64,000 nucleotides of DNA from an uncultured Alphaproteobacteria bacterium (GCA_902579395.1 CACHGK010000001.1:1-64000); one strand, 5' to 3'. Numbered from the stretch's first letter, positions 51,694-62,100 are shown. Program-made: numbers and translations. The notes: generated by a model from the letters alone, not told the origin.

Positions 51694-52665
51694 CTATATT
51701 TTTATTATTGTTCTTCCTTTAATTTTTCCTTTTAATATTTGGTTCGATAAAATTCTCAGTTTTGTAAAGTCTCCTTTAGTTTTAATTTTTTTTAATATAG
51801 TTTTATCTAAATAATTCTCTAAAAACTTCCATGCTTTTTGTCTCTTGCTAATGCTCGCATAAACACAATCTATTCCAGCTAAAGTAACGTTTCTTAATAT
51901 AAAAGGATAAACTGTGGTATTTAACTCAGCACTTTTTGCCAAACCAGTACTTACTACAATACCGTCATAGCAAGTTTCAGATAATATTGTTGAAAGAATA
52001 TCACCTCCAACAGTGTCAATTGCTGCTATCCATTTCTGTTTAGACAAAGGATTTTTCTTACAAATAAAATCATTCCTTTTAATTATCTTATAAGCACCAA
52101 TTTTTTTTAAAAAATCATTATCTTTATTTGAAAGAGCAACGACTTTATAATTTAAATTAGAGAGTAAATTTACTGCAATACATCCAACTCCTCCAGATGC
52201 GCCTGTAACTATAATCTCACCTTTGAAGGATCTTTTAACTTTTTTTACTAACTCTAAAACACAAAGAGATGCAGTATAACCTGCAGCCCCAATTATCATG
52301 GATTCTTCAAGAGAAAAACTTTTTGGTAAATTGATTAACCAATCTCCATTTACTCTTGCATATTCAGCAAATCCTCCAAAATGTTTCTCACCAATCCCCC
52401 ATCCATTACAAATTACTTTATCTCCTTTTTTAAACTTTTTATGACTAGATTGAACCACCTCACCTGAAAAATCAACTCCTGGAATCATTGGATATCTTTT
52501 TATAATTGGTGCTTTATTAAGTATAGCTAAACCGTCTTTATAATTAAAACTTGTATAATGAACTTTGACTAAAACATTGCCTTCCATAAGATCAGAAATC
52601 TTTATTCTACTTATTTTTGCTTGTTTATTTTCATTAATTATAAAAGCTTTGAATGTTTTATTCAT
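51694..52665 (-). CDS. MDR oxidoreductase, acrylyl-CoA reductase/YhdH-like (AcuI family)
   Basis: VHYTSFNYKDGLAI, RYPMIPGVDFSGEV, GWGIGEKHFGGFAEYARVNGDWL, GASGGVGCIAV. Confidence 0.9.
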   Translation of the reverse strand: MNKTFKAFIINENKQAKISRIKISDLMEGNVLVKVHYTSFNYKDGLAILNKAPIIKRYPMIPGVDFSGEVVQSSHKKFKKGDKVICNGWGIGEKHFGGFAEYARVNGDWLINLPKSFSLEESMIIGAAGYTASLCVLELVKKVKRSFKGEIIVTGASGGVGCIAVNLLSNLNYKVVALSNKDNDFLKKIGAYKIIKRNDFICKKNPLSKQKWIAAIDTVGGDILSTILSETCYDGIVVSTGLAKSAELNTTVYPFILRNVTLAGIDCVYASISKRQKAWKFLENYLDKTILKKIKTKGDFTKLRILSNQILKGKIKGRTIIKI

Positions 52666-52759
52666 TTAATAATATTATTTTAGACGGGTTTAAATTTTTT
52701 TTTTTAAATGTCTTTATAATTATTGTTTTAAATTTATTTAAAAACACTATCTAATCTCC

Positions 52760-52939
52760 ATGTCAAGACGAACTTATGAAAAAAACGGAGCTTTTATTCT
52801 GTTTGCAGACGATTTAGAAAATTTTGTAAAAGATAAAAGAGAATCATGGAGAGCAACACCAAGAAAAGCAAGACGAAGACAAAGAAGATATAAAAACCGT
52901 CTAACAAGAGAGATACTATCAAATAAAGATTTTTTTTAA
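52760..52939 (+). CDS. small Arg-rich hypothetical protein (59 aa)
   Basis: MSRRTYEKNGAFILFADDLENFVKDKRESWRATPRKARRRQRRYKNRLTREILSNKDFF*; below ORF-track cutoff. Confidence 0.5.
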   Translation: MSRRTYEKNGAFILFADDLENFVKDKRESWRATPRKARRRQRRYKNRLTREILSNKDFF

Positions 52940-53000
52940 AAAAATTTCAAAAATAAGAACCCATGAAGGTCTTATTATTTATGATTTCTTAAAACTGACA

Positions 53001-53576
53001 TTAAACCCCTACTCCTTCGAAGCACGAACCTTCAAAGTAAAATATTTCTCGTGGTTCTATAGAATAGTATTTCAACGTTTCTAATGAAAGTTTCCCACTA
53101 GTATTATATAATGGACGTTTTTTTGTCTTATTCTCCTCAAGTTTCCTTATTTCATTAAAAAATTCTGGGTCGTCGAATTTATAAAAAATTCTTTTTGTTT
53201 TACCTGTAATTCTGTCTATCGTATAGGATTCTAAGAAATATGCTTGTGAGACAAATGTGGTAACTTTTAATACTTTATCTGTTTTCAAAAAATTATCTAA
53301 TAATATGCCTTGATGATTAAACCACGTGTTTCTCAAACGGTATTCTTGTTTACCATTTGGTTGAAAATTAGTTTCATGAATTTCTATTACATCCGAGCAA
53401 CTAAAGATTTCACAAATTTGGGATCTATCGATATCTTCTAAAAATCCAATGTTTTTTTGTTTTTTCTTTATTAGATTTTGTTCATACTCGCATGACATTT
53501 TGATAATCTCGGAAGATTTTATTTCTTCTATGTTATAAAAAAACAAGTAAATAAATGTGATTAAAAATTTCTTCAT
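53001..53576 (-). CDS. hypothetical secreted protein
   Basis: 191-aa ORF with signal-like N-terminus. Confidence 0.6.
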   Translation of the reverse strand: MKKFLITFIYLFFYNIEEIKSSEIIKMSCEYEQNLIKKKQKNIGFLEDIDRSQICEIFSCSDVIEIHETNFQPNGKQEYRLRNTWFNHQGILLDNFLKTDKVLKVTTFVSQAYFLESYTIDRITGKTKRIFYKFDDPEFFNEIRKLEENKTKKRPLYNTSGKLSLETLKYYSIEPREIFYFEGSCFEGVGV

Positions 53577-53761
53577 TAATGTTTAGGTTTTAATAAATAA
53601 GACTAAAATTTTCTAAAGTTGAAATCTTCATTTTTTTATTATAATTTTTCTTAAAGTAATTTAATTTCAATTTTTACTAATTATATTTGTTCTTTTTGTA
53701 CTGTTATCAATAAAATATTAAATATAATTTGTAAATCTTTGTTCTTTAAATTCATATTGCA

Positions 53762-53851
53762 GGAGAGATGGCAGAGTGGTCGAATGCACTGGTCTTGAAA
53801 ACCAGCAAGGATGCAAGTCCTTCCAGGGTTCGAATCCCTGTCTCTCCGCCA
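53762..53851 (+). tRNA. tRNA-Ser (TGA), CCA encoded
   Basis: GGAGAGATGGCAGAGTGGTCGAATGCACTGGTCTTGAAAACCAGC...GGTTCGAATCCCTGTCTCTCCGCCA, class II with variable arm. Confidence 0.96.
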
Positions 53852-53857
53852 CTATCT
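53833..53857 (+). repeat. putative att site: tRNA-Ser 3' end plus 6 nt
   Basis: AATCCCTGTCTCTCCGCCACTATCT, identical to 61135-61159. Confidence 0.85.
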
Positions 53858-53941
53858 GAAAGACCCTAATTCCCTAATCTTTAAAGCCTTGATTTTATAA
53901 TTTTACCCCCCAAGATTACCCCTCAAAAAAATTTATTGTTG

Positions 53942-53962
53942 AAATGTTATATTATAACATTT
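53942..53962. promoter_or_regulatory. Zur-box-like perfect palindrome
   Basis: AAATGTTATA-T-TATAACATTT, 10-bp arms, ~50 bp upstream of the COG0523 gene. Confidence 0.75.
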
Positions 53963-54012
53963 AATATATGTCTTTTGATTTTAACTTAATTAAATTTTGT
54001 GGAGAATTTATT

Positions 54013-55227
54013 ATGAAAGTTTTAGATAAAAAACTTCCAGTCACAGTATTGTCGGGATTCCTTGGTGCAGGTAAAACAACTCTTTTAAATCACATCCTTA
54101 ACAATCGACAAGGTCTCAAGGTTGCAGTGATCGTAAACGATATGAGTGAAGTAAATATTGATGCTAATCTAGTAGAACATGGAGGTGGTAACTTATCTCA
54201 AACTGAAGAGAAACTTGTAGAAATGAGTAATGGATGTATTTGTTGTACTTTACGTGAAGATCTTTTGGTACAAGTTAGAGAATTAGCAACTGAATGTAAA
54301 TTTGATTATCTACTTATAGAAAGTACTGGTATCTCCGAACCTTTACCAGTGGCAACTACTTTTGACTTTCGTGATGAGGATGGAGCAAGTTTATCCGATG
54401 TAGCAAAACTTGACACAATGGTAACTGTTGTAGATGCTGCAAATCTTATCAAAAATTATAGCTCCACTGATTTTTTAAAAGATAAAGGAGAAAGTTTAGA
54501 AGATGATGAACGAACACTTGTTGATCTTCTTGTCGAACAAATTGAGTTTGCTAATGTAATTCTATTGAATAAGATTGACTTAATATCCTCTAAGGAATTA
54601 AAAACTGTTAAAGCAATTATAAGTGGGCTTAATACTGAGGCAAAAGTCTTTGAATGTTCACACTCCACTGTCAATCTAAAAGAAGTTATTGGTACCGGTT
54701 TGTTTGATCTTAAACAAGCTCATACTCATCCTTTGTGGGCAAAAGAACTCTATAACTTTAAAGATCATGTTCCAGAAACAGAAGAGTATGGGATTACAAG
54801 TTTTGTATATTTAGCCCGTGAACCATTTGATCCATCAAAAATCCATAATTTTTTTAATCAAGAATGGCCAGGTGTAATTAGATCTAAAGGGTTTTTTTGG
54901 ATTTCAAGTCGACCTGAATTTATTGGTGAAGTTTCTCAGGCAGGTGCATTTGTTCGTCATCAGGGAATTGGTAGGTGGTGGACAACTGTACCTAAAGATC
55001 GTTGGCCAGAGGGACCTGATTTTGATGCGTTAATGGATAAATATTGGAATAAAGATTTTGGTGACCGTCGACAAGAAATTGTTTTTATAGGTTTAAAATC
55101 TGAGATGGATGAAAAGAATATTCGTGAGAGATTGGATGCTTGTTTGATAAAGAACTATCTTGAAGATCCCAATTCATATCATAAAGCCCTTGATCCCTTC
55201 CCGGTTTGGTTTCAGAAAGTAGCTTAA
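54013..55227 (+). CDS. CobW/COG0523 GTP-binding metallochaperone (ZigA/YeiR-like)
   Basis: [33 protein letters not shown] (CxCC), [16 protein letters not shown]; start moved to MKVLDKKLP. Confidence 0.93.
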   Translation: MKVLDKKLPVTVLSGFLGAGKTTLLNHILNNRQGLKVAVIVNDMSEVNIDANLVEHGGGNLSQTEEKLVEMSNGCICCTLREDLLVQVRELATECKFDYLLIESTGISEPLPVATTFDFRDEDGASLSDVAKLDTMVTVVDAANLIKNYSSTDFLKDKGESLEDDERTLVDLLVEQIEFANVILLNKIDLISSKELKTVKAIISGLNTEAKVFECSHSTVNLKEVIGTGLFDLKQAHTHPLWAKELYNFKDHVPETEEYGITSFVYLAREPFDPSKIHNFFNQEWPGVIRSKGFFWISSRPEFIGEVSQAGAFVRHQGIGRWWTTVPKDRWPEGPDFDALMDKYWNKDFGDRRQEIVFIGLKSEMDEKNIRERLDACLIKNYLEDPNSYHKALDPFPVWFQKVA

Positions 55228-55387
55228 ATTAGCATAAAACCTGGCCTTTCCCCGCTGTTTCTTCATTATGAAGTTTTTACAATCACTTCATACTTGTTTA
55301 ATTATATTCACCGATAGAGTTGTTTAAGGTGAAATAACAAGTTACGATCACCAATCTAGTTTAGATAAATTTAAAGGGATTTAATAG

Positions 55388-56224
55388 ATGAAAGATACAT
55401 TTATGCGAAGTTGTGAGCATTGGAGTGAATCAAGTCGCAATGAAATGGAGAATTTTTATACTCTTGCCTCTATTGATTATAAACATCTAGCAGAGAAATT
55501 TAACTGGAAAGAATGGTTTGAAGCACATCAGTCTAATATTGGCAAGCGTGGACTAAAACTTCTAGATATTGCCTGTGGATCAGGTAAATTTCCTTCAGCA
55601 CTAATTCAAAATGCTAATTTGTCACACGCAAAAATATTACCAGTGGAATATTCACTACTAGATCCGTCTTCATTTTCAATTGCAGAAGCACGCAAGGTTA
55701 TTCAGTCACCATTTAAAACTAGTTCAGAATTTGAAACTACTCTACAGGAATTTTCTTGTGAGCGAGAAACTTATGACATTATCTGGGCAACGCACGCTCT
55801 TTACGCAATTCCAAAAAACGAACTTAAAAAGGCTTTAAAACGTTTTATTTTTGGTATGGCTAGATCCGGTTTTATTGCTCATGCAAGTGAAAAATCTCAT
55901 TACCTTCGATTTTACAGACATTATTTAAATGGTTTCAAAGGTGGTTCTGGAGAACCGTATTCAAGTGCTGAACAAATTTTACAAATACTAAAAGAGATTG
56001 ATATTCCTCATAAAGTTGAGAAAATTACATACGAAAATGGTGTTTCAGAGGCAGCATCTTTACAAGTTGAAGGATATCTGCAACGTTGTGTTTTTGATGA
56101 TACAATTGACCTTGAGAAAATGCTCAAAAATTCGGTTACTGGACCTTATCTAGACAATTGCATCAAAGATGGACAATGGTGTTTTAGGCAAGAAGTAATG
56201 ATGATTTTTCTATCGAAAGATTAA
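55388..56224 (+). CDS. class I SAM-dependent methyltransferase
   Basis: GLKLLDIACGSGKFPSALIQ; YDIIWATHALYAIPK. Confidence 0.85.
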   Translation: MKDTFMRSCEHWSESSRNEMENFYTLASIDYKHLAEKFNWKEWFEAHQSNIGKRGLKLLDIACGSGKFPSALIQNANLSHAKILPVEYSLLDPSSFSIAEARKVIQSPFKTSSEFETTLQEFSCERETYDIIWATHALYAIPKNELKKALKRFIFGMARSGFIAHASEKSHYLRFYRHYLNGFKGGSGEPYSSAEQILQILKEIDIPHKVEKITYENGVSEAASLQVEGYLQRCVFDDTIDLEKMLKNSVTGPYLDNCIKDGQWCFRQEVMMIFLSKD

Positions 56225-56291
56225 TTTTTATGACTAAGAGTATTTTTTTTCTAGATGTCGAATGTGAGAAAGCAATCATAATTTTTAATAC

Positions 56292-57527
56292 ATGTTTATA
56301 AAACGAATTTTACTCGCTACCACACCAGAACTTAGTCTAGGTTTATTTTTAATTTTTAGCTCGAGCGTTGGTCAAACTTTCTTTATTTCTCTTTTCTCTG
56401 GAGAAATAAGAAATGCATTTAATCTCTCTCATGGAATGTTTGGAATACTTTATTCTGTTGCAACACTAACAAGTGCTATACTTTTTTTTTGGTTAGGAAA
56501 ACTTACAGACCAATTAAATTTAACTGTTCTTGGATTAATAACACTAGGAATATTAAGCGGATTTTCATTTCTTTTATCAAGTGCTGAAACACTTCTCATA
56601 CTTTTCTTGTCTTTATTAGGTCTTCGCTTGTTTGGTCAAAGTATGATTAGTCATATAGCAGTAACCGCGATGGCCCGCTGGTTTTCAAAGAAAAGAGGAA
56701 GAGCTTTAAGTGTTGCACTAATGGGACACCCTATTGGAGAGGCACTATTACCCTCTCTCATTACTTTCTTTTTATTTCAGTACACATGGCGAGAAATCTG
56801 GATTGGAATAGGTACGTGTATAATAATTATTTTTTTACCTTTAGTTTACTGGCTTGGAAGATACATCAAATTAAATAAGCATGATTCATATAATAGTAAA
56901 CAAACAAAATCAAAAAAAAATTTGATTGTTTCTTGGAATCGATCACAAGTCTTAAAAGATTTAAGATTTTACCAGGTTCTTCCTGGATTACTTGCTTCTC
57001 CCTTCATAGTGACTGGAGTTTTTTTTCATCAGATTCACTTGATTGAAACTAAATCTTGGTCGATTACGCTTTTAGCATCCTCCTACCCTTTTTTTGCTTT
57101 AAGTGTAATTGGGGTAACTTTTGGGGCTGGCTGGATAATCGATAGATTTGGCACAGTGCATTTATTGCGTTTTTTTTTGTTACCGCTTGCATTTGGTTTG
57201 CTCTTAATAGTAGCTACAGACAAGGCATTTGCTATTCCTATATTTATGATCTTAATGGGAGCATCTGCTGGATCAGCAACTATTGTCATAAGTACTCTGT
57301 GGGTTGAACTTTATGGAATTAATTATCTTGGTTCAATCAGATCTATGTTTTTTTCTATGGTTGTGCTTGCTACTTCAATCTCTCCAGCACTTATAGGATT
57401 ATTATTAGACACAGGTGTAACATTGGAAATCCAATTTATTATATTTGTAATTTATATCTTTATTTGCTCAATTATTTTTGCAATATTAACACCTAATCTT
57501 TTAATTGCTCGATCCCCTCCTTCATAA
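56292..57527 (+). CDS. MFS transporter
   Basis: ~12 TM; SHIAVTAMARWFSKKRGRALSVALMGHPIGEALLP. Confidence 0.88.
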   Translation: MFIKRILLATTPELSLGLFLIFSSSVGQTFFISLFSGEIRNAFNLSHGMFGILYSVATLTSAILFFWLGKLTDQLNLTVLGLITLGILSGFSFLLSSAETLLILFLSLLGLRLFGQSMISHIAVTAMARWFSKKRGRALSVALMGHPIGEALLPSLITFFLFQYTWREIWIGIGTCIIIIFLPLVYWLGRYIKLNKHDSYNSKQTKSKKNLIVSWNRSQVLKDLRFYQVLPGLLASPFIVTGVFFHQIHLIETKSWSITLLASSYPFFALSVIGVTFGAGWIIDRFGTVHLLRFFLLPLAFGLLLIVATDKAFAIPIFMILMGASAGSATIVISTLWVELYGINYLGSIRSMFFSMVVLATSISPALIGLLLDTGVTLEIQFIIFVIYIFICSIIFAILTPNLLIARSPPS

Positions 57528-57559
57528 AGCTTTTTAGGATTTAGCAGCTCGAACTGATG

Positions 57560-58957
57560 TTATTTTCTTAATAGTTTAAAAACAAAAAAAGTAAGAATTC
57601 CAGATATTATACCTGGAGCTACCTCGTAAATATAAGTATTTAGTTCGTAATGTCTCCATACCATTAATGTTATCAAGGGTATAATCATCATCATTAATGA
57701 TGGAAATTCAGAAACTTTTTGTTTTAGTGAGTTAACTATTAATAAAGGAGAAAAGCAACAAGCTAATGTTGACCATGACATTAAGACAAGGTTGAAGACG
57801 TTTTTATTATCATTTATTGCAATTGTAACAACAAAGACTGTGATAATTAAAGTTGCTAATTTATTTATTAAATAATTGTTATTTTTATTCAATGAAAGAT
57901 CATTTGTAATTGAAGCGGTACAAGCAAGTATTTGAGAATCTGCTGTTGACATTGTGGCAGCAAAAATACCAGCTAAGATTACTCCAACAAAAAATTCAGG
58001 TAATAAACTTTGTGCCAAATTTGGTAAGGCTAATTCTGGGTCCATATTGTTGATTTCTGGGATTAGTAATCTTGCTACAAAAGCCGCTAAAATGGAAAAT
58101 AAATAGAATAAAGTATACCAAGTGTAATAATATATTCTTGTTTTTGGTATGTTTTTAGTACTATCAATTGTCATAAATCTTACCATAACGTGAGGTTGAC
58201 CTATCACACCCACACCTGAGAAAAACCAACCGATAATGAACATGTATGGAGCTAATAAAAATTCTGAAAAATTTGTTGATGGAAACCATTTCATATAATC
58301 TGGAGATATTTTGTGTAATTCATCTATAAAGATAGAAACCCCACCTACTTCTTTAATTCCAAAAAAAACCATTAAAAACATGGCAACTATCATTACAAAA
58401 GATTGAGCGGCATCCGTCCAAATAGAAGCTCTTATTCCTCCTGAAAAACAATAAAGTAATACAATAACTCCACCGATTATGGCACCTAGTCTATAATCTA
58501 AACCAAATATAACATGCATCGACTTACTTCCAGCATTAAGCTGAGCTGCTGCATATGTAGATAAAAAAATAAGAATGATTAATCCACCAAACAATTGTAC
58601 ATATTTATAATTTTTGCCATGCCATTGGCTTACCAAATTAGCAAAACTAACAACCTTTAATTCCTGTGATTTCTTCCTTAAATTCTTATGTACAAAAAGA
58701 GATGAAATAAAATCACCAAAAATCAATCCAAACATCAGCCAGACAGATTGCAAACCATAAACATATGTAAACCCAATCTGACCAATGAACATGTATCCAC
58801 TATTTGATGTTGCGATGGCTGATATAGCTGCCAACCATGGCTTAACTTCTTGATTTGCAAGGAGATAGTCAAGAGACGTATTTTTTTTCTTAAGAACTGA
58901 CAAAGATCCTATCAACGTAAATAAGAAAAGAAATAAACAAAAACTAAAAAATATCAT
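57560..58957 (-). CDS. sodium:solute symporter family protein
   Basis: Multi-TM; SAIATSNSGYMFIGQIGFTYVYG, YCFSGGIRASIWTDAAQSFVMI, GIFAATMSTADSQIL. Confidence 0.9.
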   Translation of the reverse strand: MIFFSFCLFLFLFTLIGSLSVLKKKNTSLDYLLANQEVKPWLAAISAIATSNSGYMFIGQIGFTYVYGLQSVWLMFGLIFGDFISSLFVHKNLRKKSQELKVVSFANLVSQWHGKNYKYVQLFGGLIILIFLSTYAAAQLNAGSKSMHVIFGLDYRLGAIIGGVIVLLYCFSGGIRASIWTDAAQSFVMIVAMFLMVFFGIKEVGGVSIFIDELHKISPDYMKWFPSTNFSEFLLAPYMFIIGWFFSGVGVIGQPHVMVRFMTIDSTKNIPKTRIYYYTWYTLFYLFSILAAFVARLLIPEINNMDPELALPNLAQSLLPEFFVGVILAGIFAATMSTADSQILACTASITNDLSLNKNNNYLINKLATLIITVFVVTIAINDNKNVFNLVLMSWSTLACCFSPLLIVNSLKQKVSEFPSLMMMIIPLITLMVWRHYELNTYIYEVAPGIISGILTFFVFKLLRK

Positions 58958-58964
58958 GAAGATA

Positions 58965-59894
58965 TTATTTTTTTAGAAAGCAGATTTTTGAAGTCTTCTT
59001 TACTACTAATCGATTTACTGGAAGATTAAACTCACTAAAACCATCAACTGAAGTCTTATCAAAGTAATCTGAAAGTTCTGATACTAAAATCTGATAATGC
59101 TTGGGCAATAGAACTAGTGAAGCGTAGAAAAAACCTGAAACTTCTTTAGCTAACACTTTTGGGGTTTGTTTAAAAGAAAGCACATGAGGGGTAATATTTA
59201 TTTCACAGTCATAAAATATTTTTTTAACGAGTTCATCTAAAGTTTTTAAAGATCTAACCCTTGGATCACCTAATTCTAATAATCCATAATTAGGAAATAT
59301 TTTTTGAACAAATTTATATATTATGTTGTGGATTTCTAAATATCCAGTTGCAGAATGTAAATCTCCATCAACAATTGCTGAGAAAACACCCTGATTTTTA
59401 AGTATCCTTTTAATGGTTTTTAACACTGGAACTAAAGGATCCATTAAAGTTAAAGCCCAATGACAAAATATAACGTCTTTTGAGGCATCTTTGATAAAGT
59501 TTAATTTTTGAGCTTTTGCGTTATAAAAATCTACATCTTGGTTATAAAGTCTGGTCTGTGCGAGTTTAAGTTCGTTATCATTCATATCCACTCCGGAAAG
59601 TTTGACGTTAAATGGTAAACGTTTATTACAATACTCTAAAAGAACCCCACTTCCGCATGCCAAATCAAGAATATCGATATGAGAATTTGGATCGATAGTA
59701 TCAATTAGTAATTCATAACTATTTTTTCCATTTGAATCACAACAACTGGTTGCAATCTTTTCAGTAAAACCTGCATATCTGTTGTGAATAGTGTGAAGAT
59801 GATCTAGTAAATCTTGACTATTTGGGTTTTCACCTGAATCGATTTTATTCATCCATGAAGAGTTAAAGTTTTTATAATTATTTTTGAAGAGCAT
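58965..59894 (-). CDS. class I SAM-dependent methyltransferase
   Basis: HIDILDLACGSGVLLEYC; DVIFCHWALTLMDP. Confidence 0.85.
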   Translation of the reverse strand: MLFKNNYKNFNSSWMNKIDSGENPNSQDLLDHLHTIHNRYAGFTEKIATSCCDSNGKNSYELLIDTIDPNSHIDILDLACGSGVLLEYCNKRLPFNVKLSGVDMNDNELKLAQTRLYNQDVDFYNAKAQKLNFIKDASKDVIFCHWALTLMDPLVPVLKTIKRILKNQGVFSAIVDGDLHSATGYLEIHNIIYKFVQKIFPNYGLLELGDPRVRSLKTLDELVKKIFYDCEINITPHVLSFKQTPKVLAKEVSGFFYASLVLLPKHYQILVSELSDYFDKTSVDGFSEFNLPVNRLVVKKTSKICFLKK

Positions 59895-59906
59895 TAAATT
59901 TTTAGA

Positions 59907-60920
59907 CTAAACTTGATTATTTGCAGGCCAACAAATTGGGTTTAAATTACTTGAGACAATTTCACCTGGCTTAGTTGCAGGAATAAATTTTTTCCAATCT
60001 CCTGAGATCATAGTAGGATTATTTACAACACGCGCACCGTCTGCAAAATAGGTATTGGCTAAAACAATTCGACTTTGGGTTGTTTTATTTTCAGAGGCAG
60101 TGTGGAAACTAAGATTATGATGAAAACTTACTTCACCTAATTCAAAAGGTTCTTCAACAATTGAAACTTTTTCCTTTTTAAAAATATCAATTATTTTTTT
60201 ATCGTAACTAGTATCAAATTCGTTAAATTCAATATTTTCTACAAGTTTATGAATCTCTAATGGCTTTGCAAAAGTTAGAGGACCCATCTCAATCGGGATT
60301 GCTTGAGCAGGAATCCAGGCCGTTACCACATCATTTGTTTCTAATGGAAAATGATGGTCATCATAATGCCAGGGTGTACGACCACAGCCTGATTCTTTAA
60401 CTAAGGCGTTATCATGATAAAGACGAATTTTTTTTACTGATAGTAGTTCAGCACAAATCTTTGCAATACGTGAACTTAAAACAAATTCTTTGATTACAAT
60501 ATTTTTTAACCACATCATTTCAAGACTTAAAAAACGATTTTTTTTATTTTCGTTATAATTTTCAAATGTCTTTTTTAAAAGCGATAGGATTTCATGTCTT
60601 AAAAGTTGAATTGCAGCTGGTGTTAAAACGTTCTTTAACTTTATAAAACCGTTTTTTTGAAAATTTGAAATATCTTGTGTTGTTAGGTTATAAGGTTCTG
60701 AGAGTTGCTTTTTTAAATCAATTTTTGATGCATCTATTATATTTGGTGGTTCAGGCAGTTCTAACAGAACCTCCTTGGTTTTAGAATTTGAGTTATCCGC
60801 TAGAGAAACATACCAATCCCACCAAGCCTGATTATCCTTATCCCATTGCTTATTCTCACCGGTGCTTGATTCGCTGGATTTAAAATTAGTTTCTTTCTTT
60901 AAATTTATGTTTTCAGTCAT
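59907..60920 (-). CDS. phytanoyl-CoA dioxygenase (PhyH)-family 2OG oxygenase
   Basis: NFQKNGFIKLKNVLTPAAIQLLRHEI; TPWHYDDHHFPLETND (HxD); SFHHNLSFHTASENKTTQSR. Confidence 0.88.
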   Translation of the reverse strand: MTENINLKKETNFKSSESSTGENKQWDKDNQAWWDWYVSLADNSNSKTKEVLLELPEPPNIIDASKIDLKKQLSEPYNLTTQDISNFQKNGFIKLKNVLTPAAIQLLRHEILSLLKKTFENYNENKKNRFLSLEMMWLKNIVIKEFVLSSRIAKICAELLSVKKIRLYHDNALVKESGCGRTPWHYDDHHFPLETNDVVTAWIPAQAIPIEMGPLTFAKPLEIHKLVENIEFNEFDTSYDKKIIDIFKKEKVSIVEEPFELGEVSFHHNLSFHTASENKTTQSRIVLANTYFADGARVVNNPTMISGDWKKFIPATKPGEIVSSNLNPICWPANNQV

Positions 60921-61134
60921 ATTTTAATATGTAATGAAAAGAAATCTTATTTATATAAAATTTTAAATAATTACTATAACTAAATTGCATTAAATAGTTT
61001 TATTAATTTATATATTATTTCTTTTGAATTATCTTTATTTAAAATTCTTAAAACTTGCAATACCATACCCCTAAATGAAGGTAATGTCATCAATAAATTC
61101 AGTGTTCCCAGGGGTTATAGAGCTTTTGAATGAT

Positions 61135-61159
61135 AATCCCTGTCTCTCCGCCACTATCT
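61135..61159 (+). repeat. direct repeat of tRNA-Ser 3' end (putative distal att site)
   Basis: AATCCCTGTCTCTCCGCCACTATCT, 25/25 identical to 53833-53857, no tRNA body upstream. Confidence 0.9.
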
Positions 61160-61828
61160 TAATTTAGACAGAACTGTCCATATCATACGTAAAGATATCA
61201 AATTTTTAAATACACCAACAACATATGTGAAAGCTGCTGCCCTGAGAACAGAACGGCAGGAATTGTGATATACTTCAGGTATTTTCTTTTTAATTATTGG
61301 GAAAGCTCTGTTAAAACTAGCATCAAATTCTACCTCAAGTGTAATAAGGTGAATAATTACTCCGATTAATGTACTAAGCAGTATTATTAAGGCACAGAGT
61401 TTTATAAGCGATAAAAATCCTGTAGCAAAAATCAAGGGGAATCCAATGTAAATAATTGCCATACTTATTTTGTTTATCCATTGAGTGTTTTTCACAAGTT
61501 TAGTTCTTGTAATTAAAGGCGAATAATTTTGTGCATGTTGAATTGCATGACCTATCTCGTGGCATATAATACTAATTGAAGTTAAGCTTTTCCTTTTGAA
61601 CCGATCTTCATGCACCTTAACTTTTTTTTCAACTAAATCGTAATGATCACCAATTAAAGTCTTTTCAATCATAACATTTTTTAATTTTAATTCACTAATT
61701 ATCTCTTCACCAAATTCATATGCGTTAAAGGGCATATTTGGTAAAATTGTATCATTTTTCTTAAATACATAGTTAACCCACAAAACAGGAATAAAACTTA
61801 TTAAAAAAAATATAACCAAAATTGTCAT
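61154..61828 (-). CDS. neutral zinc metallopeptidase (YugP-like)
   Basis: SIICHEIGHAIQHAQNYSP (HExxH); LEVEFDASFNRA. Confidence 0.87.
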   Translation of the reverse strand: MTILVIFFLISFIPVLWVNYVFKKNDTILPNMPFNAYEFGEEIISELKLKNVMIEKTLIGDHYDLVEKKVKVHEDRFKRKSLTSISIICHEIGHAIQHAQNYSPLITRTKLVKNTQWINKISMAIIYIGFPLIFATGFLSLIKLCALIILLSTLIGVIIHLITLEVEFDASFNRAFPIIKKKIPEVYHNSCRSVLRAAAFTYVVGVFKNLISLRMIWTVLSKLR

Positions 61829-61902
61829 ATTGATTATCTAATATTTAAATTTATTTTTACTATTATATTTATAAATTTAAATCTTAATCTGTTAATTTCT
61901 TT

Positions 61903-61995
61903 ATCTCTCCTCAACTATCTAAAATCACTAGAATTACAAGTATTTAGAAGCTTGATTTTGTAATTTTATACTCCAAGATTATCCCCACATAATTT
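61903..61995 (+). repeat. degenerate copy of the tRNA-Ser 3' end plus its downstream flank
   Basis: TCTCTCCTCAACTATCT...AGCTTGATTTTGTAATTTTATACTCCAAGATTATCCCC aligns to TCTCTCCGCCACTATCT...AGCCTTGATTTTATAATTTTACCCCCCAAGATTACCCC at 53841-53922. Confidence 0.75.
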
Positions 61996-62100
61996 TGAAT
62001 TTGAAGATTAACCAAATATGAATAACTCGATCAGAGTTGATTAAGAAAATTATAATATAAATAGTACAATTTTATTAATTTTTTATTTAAGGAGTAAACA

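Noticed and set aside
55231-55265. ATAAAACCTGGCCTTTCCCCGCTG resembling the sequence before the 62261 repeat
   Set aside because: Short and imperfect; no tRNA-end core follows.
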